64,000 nucleotides of DNA from Trachythela sp. YZ-2020 (lineage: Eukaryota > Cnidaria > Anthozoa > Malacalcyonacea > Clavulariidae), in contig JADLSH010000369.1 in the NCBI GenBank assembly GCA_016169945.1, positions 2,976,001 through 3,040,000 of the forward strand, given 5' to 3'. Both the position numbers and the translations under genes were made by a program. How positions within the stretch are numbered: position 1 is the first letter of the stretch; each line of letters starts with the position of its first letter. Shown one piece after another: positions 1 to 11,587 of the stretch. Below the pieces are notes generated by a model. That model was not told the DNA's origin. It ran no database searches and saw nothing but the letters and a program-made list of their open reading frames with translations.

Positions 1-960
1 TCTTCGTTAGATTTGTAGAATTATTTAAACGTACCACTACACACGCGTAGCCTGGACTTCATTCTTTCGAAGGCAGACAGAAACTTTAAGCCTAACGTGT
101 GAGACTGACTAATATTCAAAAGAAATCAAAGAACGAAGACAAGGATATGTATGTATGATACTAAGCTCCAGTAATCCTGCAAATATAGTCTACAAGGACG
201 CAGATTTTAATAACTAAACACGACCCGAACAATTTTAATTTGAACAAATTTAACGCCTATATTTTGTCATTTTAACAATAAAACCCATTTAAACTGCGTC
301 ACAATCTCAAGAAATCATTATTGAACTGTAAAAAACCTGTATGCTTAATTAGAAAGAGGGAAAACCATATCAAACTATTTCTTACGAACAGTTGGCTCTA
401 ACTCACCGAACTAAGCCCTTGATGTTTGGAAAGAATTCATAAAATGCAACTGAAGTAAATCCGCTGCTTAAAACGGAGGAACTGGTGTTTCCGGGGTTCT
501 AATTTGATCCCCTTAAAGCGATGTGTCTTGAGAAGGATAAGGACAGGTAAGCCAATCAGGGGGGAGGGAGGTGGGGGGCCCCCTTCTAGCACAGATCGCC
601 CGGGTCCTCTGAGATAGGCAGTCCGCCCCTGTTCATATGCATTGATAAAACAACAATTATACTTAATACATCAGTAAAATAATTACATATATTGTTACTG
701 AAATTGATAATAGTCCAACAAAGTCTTATAATAAAGTACAACTTTAACTGTACTGATAATTTAATACTATGTATAGTTTTAATAATTTTTTCATCTCTGT
801 CTATCACACTTCACGCATGTCTGGATGCGCATGTGTCTGAGTGTTGTACCACATGCGCTTGGTGAGGGCAAGAGTATGGTGTATAAATACGAAGTCACTC
901 GCATCTAGACTGCAAGCAAAGCTGCACTGAGCCGTTGAACGGCGGCAGCATGCATAGCAT
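1..960. other. Intergenic, no gene recognised
   Basis: AT-rich sequence with only short open frames that lack family features. A G-rich stretch near 560-600 resembles the ends of dispersed repeats seen elsewhere in the window. A 28-base block at about 918-945 recurs diverged at about 999-1028, on either side of a TA run. Confidence 0.4.
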
Positions 961-1027
961 GTCTGACTAATACATATATATATATATATGCTGTTTACAA
1001 GCTGCACTGACGAGCCGTGAAACGCGG

Positions 1028-1028
<1 letters not shown>

Positions 1029-1071
<43 letters not shown>
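1029..1071. repeat. (TA)n microsatellite
   Basis: An uninterrupted TA dinucleotide run, with a shorter TA run at about 972-989. Open frames of alternating Tyr-Ile across it are artefacts of the repeat. Confidence 0.95.
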
Positions 1072-1075
<4 letters not shown>

Positions 1076-2066
1076 TTAAAGGCCACATGCAGATTAGATA
1101 TGAGCCAGATGTTTCTCTCCGTTTAGTTTCCGTCTTGTCGTATTTTCACTTTTCTTATTATATTCGTTATTCGCTTACTCGAAAAATGGCGGCGTGAATA
1201 GTACACGTAATATCATGCAAATTATATACATATTTTGCCTTGCGCAATTTTGCGAGTTACTGCCTGTATTGCCTAATTGCTCGCCCATGAAATTGCAAAA
1301 TTGGGACAATTTCTCGCGGAGTGAGTCGTCTGGTTTAAATCTAATCTATTGCAGTACTTTGGATGCCAGGAGCTTCAGTTCCTTTTTTCCACTATTTTTC
1401 GCTTTTTATCTCTGGGTTTATAGTACTGTTCCAGATCGTCTTTCAACGGGTCAATTGGCTCTCGTTTGTTGTTTTTTCCAACTTTTTCTATAAAAATTGC
1501 CAGAAATAATTATTATGTATATGATTGACGCGCTTTTTCTTTGTTATTCATAGGGCTGTATTTAGCAGAGGTTAAAACAATAATTATAACATCGATACTG
1601 TATATATTGAAATGTATGCTGTAGAATGCACGTTTTGAATACAAACGCTGAATACAAGAAAATGTCATATGGCTATGGCATTTCGTTAATAAGTCTCCCA
1701 CAACATGGCCACCGTCACGTCATGTACAAACCAAAAAGAATCATTGTTGAAATATAAACAGTTTAGATATCTGATAGTTCTGAACGAGTGCTAAAATATG
1801 ATTAATTTGGGAGTCACTATTCTATATACGTGTTCACGTCAAATTTCGCCCATGTGGACAACAAATGGGAAACTCAAGGTCACTCTTAAGGAAATACCTG
1901 GTTCTGCATATTCTGGATCCGACTTACCTTCCCTAATTCATCCAATAATTATTATAATGAAATGCTATATTTCAAGCAATACAAATCGATTCGAATGCAC
2001 AATCGAACTAGGAAACTCAATGCTTATTGTAATTGGGACAGACAAGGAATAATCTTACTTGTAATA
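1072..2066. other. Intergenic, no gene recognised
   Basis: Several short open frames but no recognisable domain, splice-supported exon or repeat structure. It may hold the 3' end of the minus-strand gene that starts at 4255, but no further exon could be supported. Confidence 0.35.
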
Positions 2067-2710
2067 TAAAATATCTTACTTGTTTTTGCCTGTTTTTCTT
2101 TGGTATTTTTTCGTTCTGCTTCGGCTGGTGGATTTGCAGGCAATGTTCCTGTCATATTATCATTTGATGTACCTGGGCCTACAAAATAAGTATGATTTAA
2201 TAATAAAATAAATTCTTAATGCAGCTTTCTGCAGGTATATTGAAAGAACAACAAAATTATATATACTTACTATATTCGGTGGCAATGTCGAAGACTGTTC
2301 ATCATGAGACAGCAAATTTCCGTCAATTATACGTGATGCTAAAATAAGACGAAATAAGAGAAATTGAAAAATAATGATTGAACTTAGAAATTTAGCAACT
2401 ATTGGATGCATGAGTTAGTTGATAGAGTCTCAAAATATCTTACTTGTTTTTGCCTGTTTCTCTTTGGGATTTTTCGGTTCTGTTGTTTCTGGATTTGCAG
2501 GCAATGATCCTGTCATATTATCATTTGATGTACCTGGGTCTACAAAATAAGTATGATTTAATAATAATTCTTAATGCAGCTTTCTGCGGGTATATTGAAA
2601 CTGAACAACAAAATTAGATATACTCACTGTTCGGTGGCAATATCGAAGAATGTTCTTCATGAGACAGCAACTTTACATCAATTGTACGTGATGCTAAAAT
2701 AAGACGAAAC
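2067..2710 (-). repeat. Tandem duplication of a two-exon module
   Basis: About 2067-2355 and 2431-2710 are diverged direct copies. Each contains two candidate minus-strand exons with the same acceptor and donor positions (2338-2271 with 2178-2080; 2693-2628 with 2539-2444). The distal copy keeps exon lengths divisible by three (66 and 96). The proximal copy has 68 and 99. Confidence 0.8.
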
Positions 2711-4255
2711 GAGAAAAATAATTCTTCATGACACCATACTAAATATAGATATATTTGTGTGCCTGTGTGTGTGTGTACACAGTCATGACCAGGGTCTGGT
2801 GATGGCTAGTTGATAATCTGAGAGGCAGGCAGTTTCGCAGGAAGTTTTGTAATTGGTGTAAACTGGAAATTTCTTCTATTTCTTAAGTTTTCCGCCTGCA
2901 TATGGGCACAATATTTAATCGAACAGCATTAGAAATCAGGGGCGTAGGAACGTATTCAATATTGTGGGGGCCCAAGCGCACGAGGCTCCACCATGGTTGG
3001 CGCCGAGCTAAAAATTGTTTAAAATTTGAAGCCCCAGATCGCCGGAAACGGCCGTTTCAGAGTCTTATCTACCTCTTTTAGTTAGCTTGTTCAGGGAACT
3101 AAGCTGTTTCTATCTTTTTCATGAAAATTATTTTATTTTTTGGTGGGCCGAAAGATATTCGGCCCCCCCTCATATAATATTGGGAGGGCCGCGGACCCCC
3201 GGCCTCCCCGCTTCCTACGCCACTGGTAGAACTAGCTAAATATGTAATTATATTCCTGCCTAGACAATTCAAAAGCCAAACGAATAAGATCCTGTACATT
3301 GTCTTCGTTAAATTCATATATAGATCAGTGGAATATTTTTTCAAACATTGTATGCCTGTATATCTGATTGAGGCAAAGACAATTCATTATAAGCATGGAA
3401 GAAGCCACACATATTGTTTACCAAATAGCTGATATATTTTCTAAACAGCACAACTGTCTTTAGGTTATCAGACTGATAGAATTTAAGAACGCTGAATATC
3501 GAATATATATATCTCTCGAAATTCCGGAAAACTCATCAACTGTTTGTACCTTTATATATATAAAAGCTGTTGTCCATCTGATGCAATATCTCCTTCTTTA
3601 TGAAGTTTCTCTGTATGTGCGAACCCAGGCGTTGCCCGCTTAAAACATTTATCTTCTTCCCGTTACATCCAATCTTGCTGTTCTTTATGTAGCAGCGAAG
3701 TGCAGTTTCCTCTTTAGGTAAATGTACGTATTTTAAAGAATCACCAACGTTGAAGCCTAAAACGTCTCCGCAACCACATTTCCGCGCAGTAAATTGTGGG
3801 TTGAAAAACGTTTCAACCTATAAAATTGAAAGAATAAGCAGCAGCATATAGATTAATAAATGTCGATAAATTTGCAGTTAGTTTTACCAATTATAAGTTG
3901 AACCCGTTTTGATTAAATATTTCTACCCCAAATCGTTTATAATAGTGTTGAATAAATTATCACGACGTCCGTGTATTTGTTTCACGTGCGTTTGGGCATA
4001 ACTAATCAGAAATCAGACTAATCATATTGATAAAAGAATGCCGCGGCAAGTACAGTCACCATATACTACATTGAAATCGAAACAGGCTTAAGGAATTTTA
4101 ACGGTGCGAATTAAAATAGACGTAACAGACTACAGTTAGTTGAAAAGTCGACAATTAGTTAACAATGATTGCATGATAAGAAAACAATTCCTCGAATAGT
4201 CGAATTGTAACAATTAAATTACCTCTTTTGGGCTGATCGTTGCCGCTTCAATCAT
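2080..4255 (-). CDS. Unrecognised multi-exon gene with duplicated exon module
   Basis: Reconstructed by eye from splice sites. Exon 1 (4255-4223) gives the 11 residues MIEAATISPKE and ends at a GTAATT donor. Exon 2 (3817-3550, about 89 residues) follows in phase 0; it is Cys-containing (a CGCGD motif) with Lys-rich ends. It leaves in phase 1, matching the entry phase of exons 2693-2628 and 2539-2444, which encode a Ser/Thr/Asn/Pro-rich hydrophilic linker. Exons 2338-2271 and 2178-2080 repeat that pair, but 2338-2271 is 68 nt instead of 66, so reading through it shifts the frame. The stop and later exons were not found. I recognise no domain. The phase agreement across exons 1-4 supports a real gene; function is unknown. 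Exon 2 alternatively runs on to a stop at 3538-3536. Confidence 0.5.
2937..3225. mobile_element. hAT-like MITE
   Basis: Terminal inverted repeats: CAGGGGCGTAGGAA on the left, and the reverse complement of CAGTGGCGTAGGAA on the right. The 8-bp flanks (TTAGAAAT and GTAGAACT) match at six of eight positions, as expected for an old hAT target duplication. No transposase is present. It lies in the candidate intron between exons 2 and 3 of the minus-strand gene. Confidence 0.7.
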
Positions 4256-4266
4256 CTTGTATATAA

Positions 4267-4890
4267 GTGGGTCTAAGTCGGGTTAAGTTGGTCTAAAGTC
4301 GTTGTAAGGCATGCTAAGTGGGTCTAAGTCGGGTTAATTCGTAGAAAGGTAGTTTAAAGTCGTCTTAATGTGGTCTAAGTGGGTGTAAGTCGGGTTAAGT
4401 TGGTCTAAAGTCGTTGTAAGGCATGCTAAGTGGGTGTAAGTCGGGTTAATTCGTCGAAAGGTAGTTTAAAGTCGTCTTAGTGTGGTCTAAGTGGGTCTAA
4501 GTCGGGTTAAGTTGGTCTAAAGTCGTTGTAAGGCATGCTAAGTGGGTCTAAGTCGGGTTAATTCGTCGAAAGGTAGTTTAAAGTCGTCTTAATGTGGTCT
4601 AAGTCGGGTTAAGTTGGTCTAAAGTCGTTGTAAGGCATGCTAAGTGGGTGTAAGTCGGGTTAATTCGTCGAAAGGTAGTCTAAAGTCGTCTTAATGTGGT
4701 CTAAGTGGGTGTAAGTCGGGTTAAGTTGGTCTAAAGTCGTTGTAAGGCATGCTAAGTGGGTGTAAGTCGGGTTAATTCGTCGAAAGGTAGTCTAAAGTCG
4801 TCTTAATGTGGTCTAAGTGGGTCTTAGTCGGGTTAATGTTGCCCTAAGTTGGTCTAAAGTCGTTGTAAGGCATGCTAAGTCGGGTTAATA
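4267..4890. repeat. 112-bp minisatellite, about 5.6 copies
   Basis: Unit starts fall at about 4267, 4379, 4491, 4603 (10 bp shorter), 4705 and 4817. Within each unit, GTCTAAGTCGGGTTAA-like subrepeats recur. The array begins only 12 bp upstream of the candidate start codon at 4255, so it would form the 5'UTR or promoter of that minus-strand gene. Confidence 0.92.
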
Positions 4891-4979
4891 ATGTTTTACG
4901 TTGGTGTGCTAATACTGTTTTGTATCCAGAATAGGATAATTATATACGGATCCATAATATCCCTGCAAGACAAAGTACT

Positions 4980-5290
4980 TGCCAAAACCGGAAGTTAAAT
5001 CGGACATTGAACATGTATATTATTCAACACATTTTCGACATTGAAGTTAAATCGGACATTGAACATACCGATTATTCAGCACTCATTAGAAGTTGAATGT
5101 TCGAAATATGTTGAAAATTAATCAACACATGAATATGAGAAGTTGAATATTGGCGGCGATAGATCATAGCGTGAAATGTCCGCCAATATTAATTAACATA
5201 ATTCACATCACCCCCCCGGTAGAGACAAAGGGAAAATATCAGATTGGCCGTGTTTAATAGTTCCAAGTCCGTTTCTGACGCACGAAATAG
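4980..5290 (+). repeat. Left arm of a foldback element
   Basis: This arm is an imperfect inverted copy of about 6790-7200. Shared blocks include ATCGGACATTGAACAT, GCGTGAAATGTCCGCC and a region next to a poly-C run. The arms enclose about 1.5 kb with no transposase of their own. Confidence 0.8.
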
Positions 5291-6036
5291 GGAATTGTTT
5301 ATAAAGTAACAGTAAGATCAGCTTTTATAGAATTTATGAAGTCTAAAACTAAATATAAGAACGACACGAGCAAGATTAACTAGTATAACTTCAGTCGCCG
5401 TGATACGACCTATAATTTAATGAGAGCGTGAACAATACATACACAAAAGGAAAAGACCGAAAAGTTATTAGTTTATAAGATCACCACGGCACCACCGACG
5501 CTGAAACCTCAATAAATCCCAACAGTATATGCATAGAGCATCGTCGAGAAACTGAATCGCTTCAATTATGAGTTCAATATATACCTCTAGCGTCTAGTGA
5601 GACTGTGAGAGGCTTCCAAACAAATTCTTCCAAACTGAAACACGCTTGTGAAATTGTGGCACGTAACATTGAAGGGATTCATCAAGTATCATACTGCAGG
5701 AATAAGAGTTAATGGTAAACCGCATTCGTGGGTAAAGCTTAGCAGCGAATACCCAGTGACATGAAATTGTCTCGTAATATACAAAGTGACTGTCAGTGTT
5801 TGTCCAATGTTTATCATAGTGGTGTGATTAATGGTAACTGGGGTTGTAATCCTAACCGTGTGCAAACGGCGAACCCACTTCTTGAAAGTTTCAAACTGCA
5901 TTTTCTAACTCGGATAAGCACTCTCAAACAAACTTATCCCAACCCGAAAGCGAAACGCAATTCAAACAATTAAAAGTATATAGCCCTCATGGAAAAGTCA
6001 GCTCGCGTTGTGCCTTCATTCAAATCATTATCGCTA
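5291..6036. other. Interior of foldback element, no gene recognised
   Basis: Non-repetitive AT-rich sequence with two overlapping opposite 70-aa open frames (5689-5901 and 5761-5973). Neither has recognisable features. Confidence 0.4.
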
Positions 6037-6038
6037 TA

Positions 6039-6460
6039 CAGGGTGTATCAAAAAAAACGCAACCACTTAATATTCTAAGATATTCACTTTGTTTTCAAGC
6101 ACAATAGATTTTAGGCCACTGGGAATTGAAAATGGCTTCTAATCGCACAAATCAGCCAAACTAATAATGTGCAGCTCACAACCGAACAACGAATTTTCAT
6201 AGTTTTACAGTACAACCGAAATCAAGACACAACTGAAGTGCAAAACCTTTTTCGAGCAAGATTTCCTGATCGGGACCCTCCTCACAAAGCGACAATCTTG
6301 AGGAACGTCAGGAAATATTTGAGTGAAGGACAGGCGAAGAACAGCACGATCGGAGGAAAACATTGCCGCTGAATTCCCAGGGGCCTAAAATCTATTGTGC
6401 TTGAAAACAAAGTGAATATCTTAGAATATTAAGTGGTTGCGGGTTTTTTGATACACCCTG
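6039..6460 (+). mobile_element. Tc1/mariner-type nonautonomous element
   Basis: Bounded by CAGGGTGTATCAAAA on the left and its inverse TTTTTGATACACCCTG on the right, flanked by TA on both sides (6037-6038, 6461-6462), as in IS630/Tc1/mariner insertions. Inverted similarity extends about 80 bp inwards. The interior keeps only the start of a transposase. It is nested inside the foldback element. Confidence 0.88.
6169..6372 (+). pseudogene. Transposase N-terminal fragment (HTH)
   Basis: A 67-aa frame with an LTTEQRIFIVLQY start and the spacing of the DUF4817-like helix-turn-helix region at the N-terminus of some Tc1/IS630-group transposases. The DDE catalytic domain is absent. Translation stops shortly before the right inverted repeat, so the element cannot mobilise itself. 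Confidence 0.65.
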
Positions 6461-6464
6461 TATA

Positions 6465-6785
6465 TAGCCCAAATTAAATTTATTGGCCAAGCAAGATGCT
6501 CCTACAAACCTCGACAATGCGGTCAAAGTCTTTCAATGACAATGGTAATGACTTAAGTCGCCATATACAATATTTAATTAATTGCAAAAATACATGTATT
6601 ATTATGAGGAGTCTAATTTCAAAATAAGCTTTATAGTTTCCATTTTGGTCTTCCTCACCACTAATTGTAATTCAAGTTTTTTATTTCAAATTTACGGTAC
6701 CGTGAACTAAAGTTTTTACGTCTTGGTCCTGTCGTTTTCTATTTTATAAGGTACGCATGCATACAGTAAATAGCGCGTGAGAAAT
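6465..6785. other. Interior of foldback element, no gene
   Basis: Remaining interior of the foldback element between the Tc1-like insertion and the right arm. No coding or repeat signal was seen. Confidence 0.4.
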
Positions 6786-6789
6786 CTCT

Positions 6790-7250
6790 TTATTTCGTGC
6801 GCCAGAAACGGACTCGCACTATACCTTGGTTTGAAACCACTGTTTGAAACTAACACGGCGAATCTGATATTTTTCCTTGTGTCTGTACCGGGGGGTGATG
6901 GGAATTATGTTAATTAATATTGGCGGACATTTCACGCTATGGTCTACCGCCGTTCTCATATTCATGTGTTGATTAATTTTCAACATATTTCGAACATTCA
7001 ACTTCTAATGAGTGCTGAATAATCGGTATGTTCAATGTCCGATTTAACTTCAATGTCGAAAATGTGTTGAATAATATACATGTTCAATGTCCGATTTAAC
7101 TTCAATGTCGAAAATGTGTTGAATAATATACATGTTCAATGTCCGATTTAACTTCAATGTCGAAAATATGTTGAATAATAAACAACTTCAATGCCCAAAA
7201 TAACTTCAATGTCGGAAACATGTTGAATGATGTCAATCATGAATATTGGC
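6790..7250 (-). repeat. Right arm of foldback element with internal tandem copies
   Basis: Inverted counterpart of 4980-5290. A roughly 52-bp block starting TTCAATGTCCGATTTAACTT is present about three times between 7028 and 7200 but fewer times in the left arm, so the arms differ in subterminal copy number. The outer edge truncates the neighbouring LTR-retrotransposon protease region. Confidence 0.8.
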
Positions 7251-8235
7251 GGTAATATGACGCCATATAGATCCGCCCCTGCAGCTGGATTTTCTGGAGG
7301 CCACGAAATCTTAAGAAGAACTCGAGCTTCGACGTCCAGGTTATAACCTCCAGCGGTCTTGATTGAGCCACATTCAAGATTGTATGACCACTCAGGGGTG
7401 TCAAAGCGGGTAATCCAATCATAACCGACACAGTTAATGTTGGAGCCAGGATCAATCATGCATTTTTGCTTCCAGTTGTGGTTGCCAAGTATGAAGTCAG
7501 TATAATAGTGTTTACCAACACTAGGAATGGTGATGGCTTTGACAGAGACGCCAGAGGTCACGGGTAGTCCCTGAGCATCTGAAATGACTTTGAGAGTTGG
7601 GTGCATGGTGGGACCAAGCTTAGAAGAGTCATCAGAAACTTTCTTGCCATGGTTAACAGGATCATCAGTTTGTTTAGAGGACTTGGGGCACATGACTGAT
7701 TTAGCCCAGTGACAATCCCTATAGACAGAGTCTTTTGCAGGGCAAAATTCCTTCTTGAAAACATGGTACTTCATACAAAATTTGCATTTTCAAAAATTTT
7801 CATCGTTGGTAGGTGGGGACTGGTCCCTTTTTCTAGTGTTATGGGGAAATTTATTTTGTCTGTATGTAGATGCTCCAGTCTTGTTAACTTTGGTTAAAAA
7901 CTTATCAGCTTGGGAAGAGGTAGCTTCATCTACTAGGATATATTTTACAGCTTTATCAAGAGTAAGGTCTTGAATACAGAGAAGTCCCTTTCTTATATCA
8001 TGAGACTAAATACCGGCCACAAGACGTGCCAAGAGAATTCTATCCTTACATGACATTTGTGTTGAGCTCTGGCAACAGTCCTTGTATTGACATTTATTTA
8101 AGAGTGTCTGTAGATCATTGTAAAACTCGTCAAACGATTCATTCGAGCCTTGTACGCGTTTGTGGAATTCATATTCATGCACAAACATATTGGAACCTGA
8201 CTCGTCCCCAGTCGCTCGTGCCGTGTTTTGTGCCG
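7250..8235 (-). pseudogene. LTR-retrotransposon gag (3' part) and protease remnant
   Basis: Read from 8235 downwards: a retrotransposon gag segment (GSNESFDEFYNDLQTLL and following), then a zinc knuckle of the form C-x2-C-x4-H-x4-C near 7785-7745, then a retropepsin-like stretch with MIDPGSNINCVG. The expected protease motif is D-[ST]-G-[AS]; here it is DPGS, so the active site is altered. An in-frame TGA lies just before the zinc knuckle. The frame runs into the foldback arm at about 7250. The missing gag N-terminus is at 14518-14190, on the far side of about 6 kb of inserted sequence. No LTRs were identified. Confidence 0.75.
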
Positions 8236-8263
8236 TGTTGAATGATGGGAATGCACTGGGTTT

Positions 8264-8494
8264 ACGGCATAGATATAGGAGACCTAGATTGCTGACTGTA
8301 TTAATGCTGTCTATAACGCACGCGCGTGGCAACCATGAATATTCAAAATGGCGGCTCAACCGGTCAAAAATCATAGAGCGGTATAGGGAAAAACCATGTT
8401 TTTTGCATTTTGCGTCTTCCTGGTGTTACCGATCCCGTTATATCACATTATTTTGGGAAGAACTAACTGGTGTGAAGGTTTTGGATGAATATTT
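8264..8494 (+). repeat. Inverted copy of 13951-14172
   Basis: This block and 13951-14172 are inverted copies. Both contain CGGTCAAAAATCATAGAGCG and the segment running into AGGTTTTGGATGAATATT. The minus-strand copy directly precedes LINE ORF1 (start 13921), so the block is probably the LINE 5' region. A second 5' region in opposite orientation would then bound the insertion on this side. Confidence 0.8.
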
Positions 8495-8747
8495 GCATAA
8501 TTTAAGTTCAATAAAGACGAAATAATCGATCGCTAAATGTTGTCTGAAAATCATCACATGGTCGGTTGAGCAGTTCGAGACATTTTGTTGCAGAAAATAA
8601 AGGTTTTGGTTCTTTGGGTGCTTTTTTTTCCGAGGATCTCGGTTGGCATATAAAACAGGGAATAATATTGTGAAGTATTTTGAAGTTAAAACCTATTTTG
8701 CTTGATTTACCTGGTCTGCTGGTCCGAAAACTCTGATGCTCTGTTTA

Positions 8748-9710
8748 CCCGGCGTGTGCAAATAGTGCAATCGATGAAAATCGATGATCGGAAAGCCAAT
8801 CGATCAATCGATATCAATCAATACCAATTAATTAATTGATATCGATTGGTATTTGCCAATCGATGACCAATCGATAGTCACAAAATTCAGTCCGTTTGTC
8901 AATCGATATCCATCGATTGGTATCGATTTCATCGATTTTTTAAATTCCCGGTCTAGCTGATTTGTGTCTCTTGTAAATATATATAACTTATAACATACCA
9001 TGTAAATTTGTTTAAATGCTCTGATAATGTTGTACTGTAAACAACGAAACGTTAGCTAATAACATTTTCTCATATATTATGTGTGGCAAACAGTGTATAT
9101 TTAAAAAATTAAATTCCGTTTGTATCTATCTTCAATATGAAAAAAAAAAAAAAAAACATCATTAACAAACGACTTAGAGAACTTAAGAATTTATAATAGA
9201 AAGAACTGACAACAAAATATAAGGTTATTTATATAATAAGCTTCACCGGAAAGTGAGTACGGCCAAAGACGACGAGACAATAGTGGTGACAGCTAATATC
9301 CTGTTATATTTATCACGGTCAATATCACACAGTTTGCAATCTAAACTTTTAAGGGAGATATTGAATTTTATGAGAGTGTTTTGGAACAAAGTCTTCAAGA
9401 TTGTAGTGGTCTTTCGAATTCAGCAAGCCGGAACGGAAGATCAAGATAACTCTTGTATGTTGACCGCAATTTTTTGGCATGGTCGAGAATACCAATCGAA
9501 CACTGTTAGTTCATCGATTGTTATTGATAATCAATACCAATCGAACGCAATTAGTCTATTGATTGCTATCGATAATCGATATCAATCAATAAGGTCACAA
9601 AAACCTTCACCATCGATTGTTCATCGATTTTCAATATCAATCGATTAATTGATATCGATTGATATTAATTGATATCGATTTTATCGATTTCATTGATTGC
9701 ACACGCCGGG
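8748..9710. mobile_element. MITE with subterminal AATCGAT arrays
   Basis: 14-bp terminal inverted repeats (CCCGGCGTGTGCAA and its inverse), flanked by a perfect 6-bp duplication TGTTTA (8742-8747, 9711-9716). Inside both ends are dense arrays of ATCGAT, AATCGAT and ATCAAT motifs (about 8770-8940 and 9490-9690) that could be transposase-binding sites. The 131-aa open frame at 9253-9648 runs into the repeats and shows no transposase features. I do not recognise the superfamily. Confidence 0.8.
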
Positions 9711-9767
9711 TGTTTAGTGTGACTTTGATGACTTCCTTGCTGCTGAAGATGTCAAGGAATCTCAAGT

Positions 9768-9962
9768 CTATATGGCCTGGACTGTGAAAAGTGATGAATT
9801 AATCAGGTTTTTAGAGAGAACTAGTGACAGCGAATGTTTTCAATACAAACTAGTTTGAAGAAACTGACTAATTTGTCTAGTATGCATAAAAAAACCTTCA
9901 CAGTATCTAGTTCTCTCCAAGAAACCTGATTGAGTCATCACTTTTCATAGTCCAGGCCATAT
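9768..9962. repeat. Imperfect inverted repeat, about 55-bp arms
   Basis: TATATGGCCTGGACTGTGAA at 9768 is mirrored by TTCATAGTCCAGGCCATATA ending at about 9962. The shared AGAGAGAACTA-type block lies inside. It abuts the P-element-like coding fragment and may be a duplicated and inverted piece of that element. Confidence 0.75.
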
Positions 9963-9969
9963 AAATGAG

Positions 9970-10520
9970 TTAATCATTGCCAAAAAGAAATGAAATTGCT
10001 TGTCGAGGAGATGGCTTATTGTCCTCTAGAGTGTTTTGAAGGTGTTCGATAACGTTACTCAAAAACCCAGGTTCACATTCAACTGATGAAGCCCATGACC
10101 GTATAGTAGATAGATGTGGTAAGTGGAGGGATTTGCGAACAAACTTGTACATCTTTGGACTGTAAAAGTGCAAAGATATAGCAAATTGTCTTATTTTTTC
10201 ACTGTATCTAGACCCAGTTGTATTAGCTTCATTTTTCTGCTCATTTGTGAATAGATCTGTAGTCATATGACCAAAATTTGACATGAGATGTTGGCTTTGT
10301 TCTTCTGATATAGCCTTAATTTCTTCTAATTTTTTCACAAGACTGTTCTTCTGATATAGCCTTAATTTCTTCTAATTTTTTCACAAGACCCTTAATAGAC
10401 CCTTTCAGATATTTCTTGGATTGGCCTTCTATTACTTGCTCTCCCTTACTAATATAGTCGTCGGGGGTAAAGTGTTTCTCACACAAGACTGAATATTTGG
10501 TTGGCATCCAGTCTGCCTAT
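9970..10520 (-). pseudogene. P-element/THAP9-like transposase fragment
   Basis: From 10520 downwards: the second half of a THAP zinc finger (W-x-P then SVLCEKHFTPDDY), a Lys/Glu-rich helical segment, then a stretch typical of P-element/THAP9 transposases (FAISLHFYSPKMYKFVR, then the LPHLSTIRSW and CEPGF motifs). The frame breaks at about 10338, where a tandem copy of roughly 50 bp (about 10305-10390) repeats the ISEEQ-coding segment. The GTP-binding and catalytic parts are missing. It is a non-functional remnant. Confidence 0.78.
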
Positions 10521-10699
10521 TTTATTGTTGTTATCCAACTTTTTAGCAGGCTGGGATTGGTTATAGGAAATCTAAATAGTGCAAATGGAAAGATTTATCT
10601 TTGGTTCACTGATGTGAACAAAACTCAAAAGTTTTTGACAGAATTGTTTCTGCAGGAGTCAAATCCTAGGTCCTTTTGAGACCTTAAACAGGACAAGGA

Positions 10700-11470
10700 C
10701 CTCTATGAAAGTTGTTGTCAACATGCATATATATAGACTAGGACACAGACATCAAAACAATTTCTTTTCCAGTTTAATATTCTTTTATTAATTATTAAAA
10801 CTGTAAACACTTTTATATTGTAGCTAACAAACTCAAAACTACATTTGTTGTCATTTATACAGTATTTACAAAACAAATTGTTTTTATGCTATTAAAAGCT
10901 GTCTTATTTATACATAACATAGTCTTAAACTATGCTGTTTATATGAAGTATGTCATAGTGTACAAATATACAATATGTGTGTTTTATACTTACTTTATAG
11001 ACTTACTTATGGAAGGACAAGCGAATACCATCTTTTAAATCCCCACGTCTGGCCTTGCAGTTATACGCTGAACAATATTCAGGCATTCTTTTCGATAAAA
11101 AACAGTTTTTTTAGAATAATAGAATGGCCCAGAATTTTCAGATAAATATACTGTATTTTGGTATAAATAACAATGAAAGAAGAAAATAAACAACAGTAGC
11201 TTTTGGAATAGTTAGATATATATCACGTAATCACGTTACTTGAGAAAAACTCGTAAAAGACTGAAGGAATACACAGGAAAAGAAACTAGGCCAGCAGTTT
11301 CGCACGCTTTTCGTCTTTGCCCATTCTTGCCCGGTTTTTTTTTTTTTTTTTTTTTTTAATATTTTCGCCCAAAATATTACATTTACAAGGAATAGATATA
11401 TATAAGAAATGGGCTAGGAGCCTACTAGAAACCACATGGCTTTTTTTTTTAGGCCCCTAGGTTAATTATT
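10700..11470. other. No gene recognised
   Basis: AT-rich stretch containing a poly-T run (about 11335-11358) and no supported coding sequence. It may be the 3' side of the minus-strand LINE copy. Confidence 0.4.
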
Positions 11471-11587
11471 TAAGCTATATCAATAAATATAAGCTCGTGT
11501 CAGTTCGAGTGTTTTTCAGAGAATTAGTAGGAAAAGAAGTATTATATAATATATATGAATATATATAATTATATTTACAAAAACATG

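Noticed and set aside
804..1088. 94-aa minus-strand frame with repeated Tyr-Ile
   Set aside because: It is a translation of the TA microsatellite.
8026..8525. Plus-strand frames of 71 and 121 aa
   Set aside because: Antisense to the gag remnant and the LINE 5' repeat; no family features.
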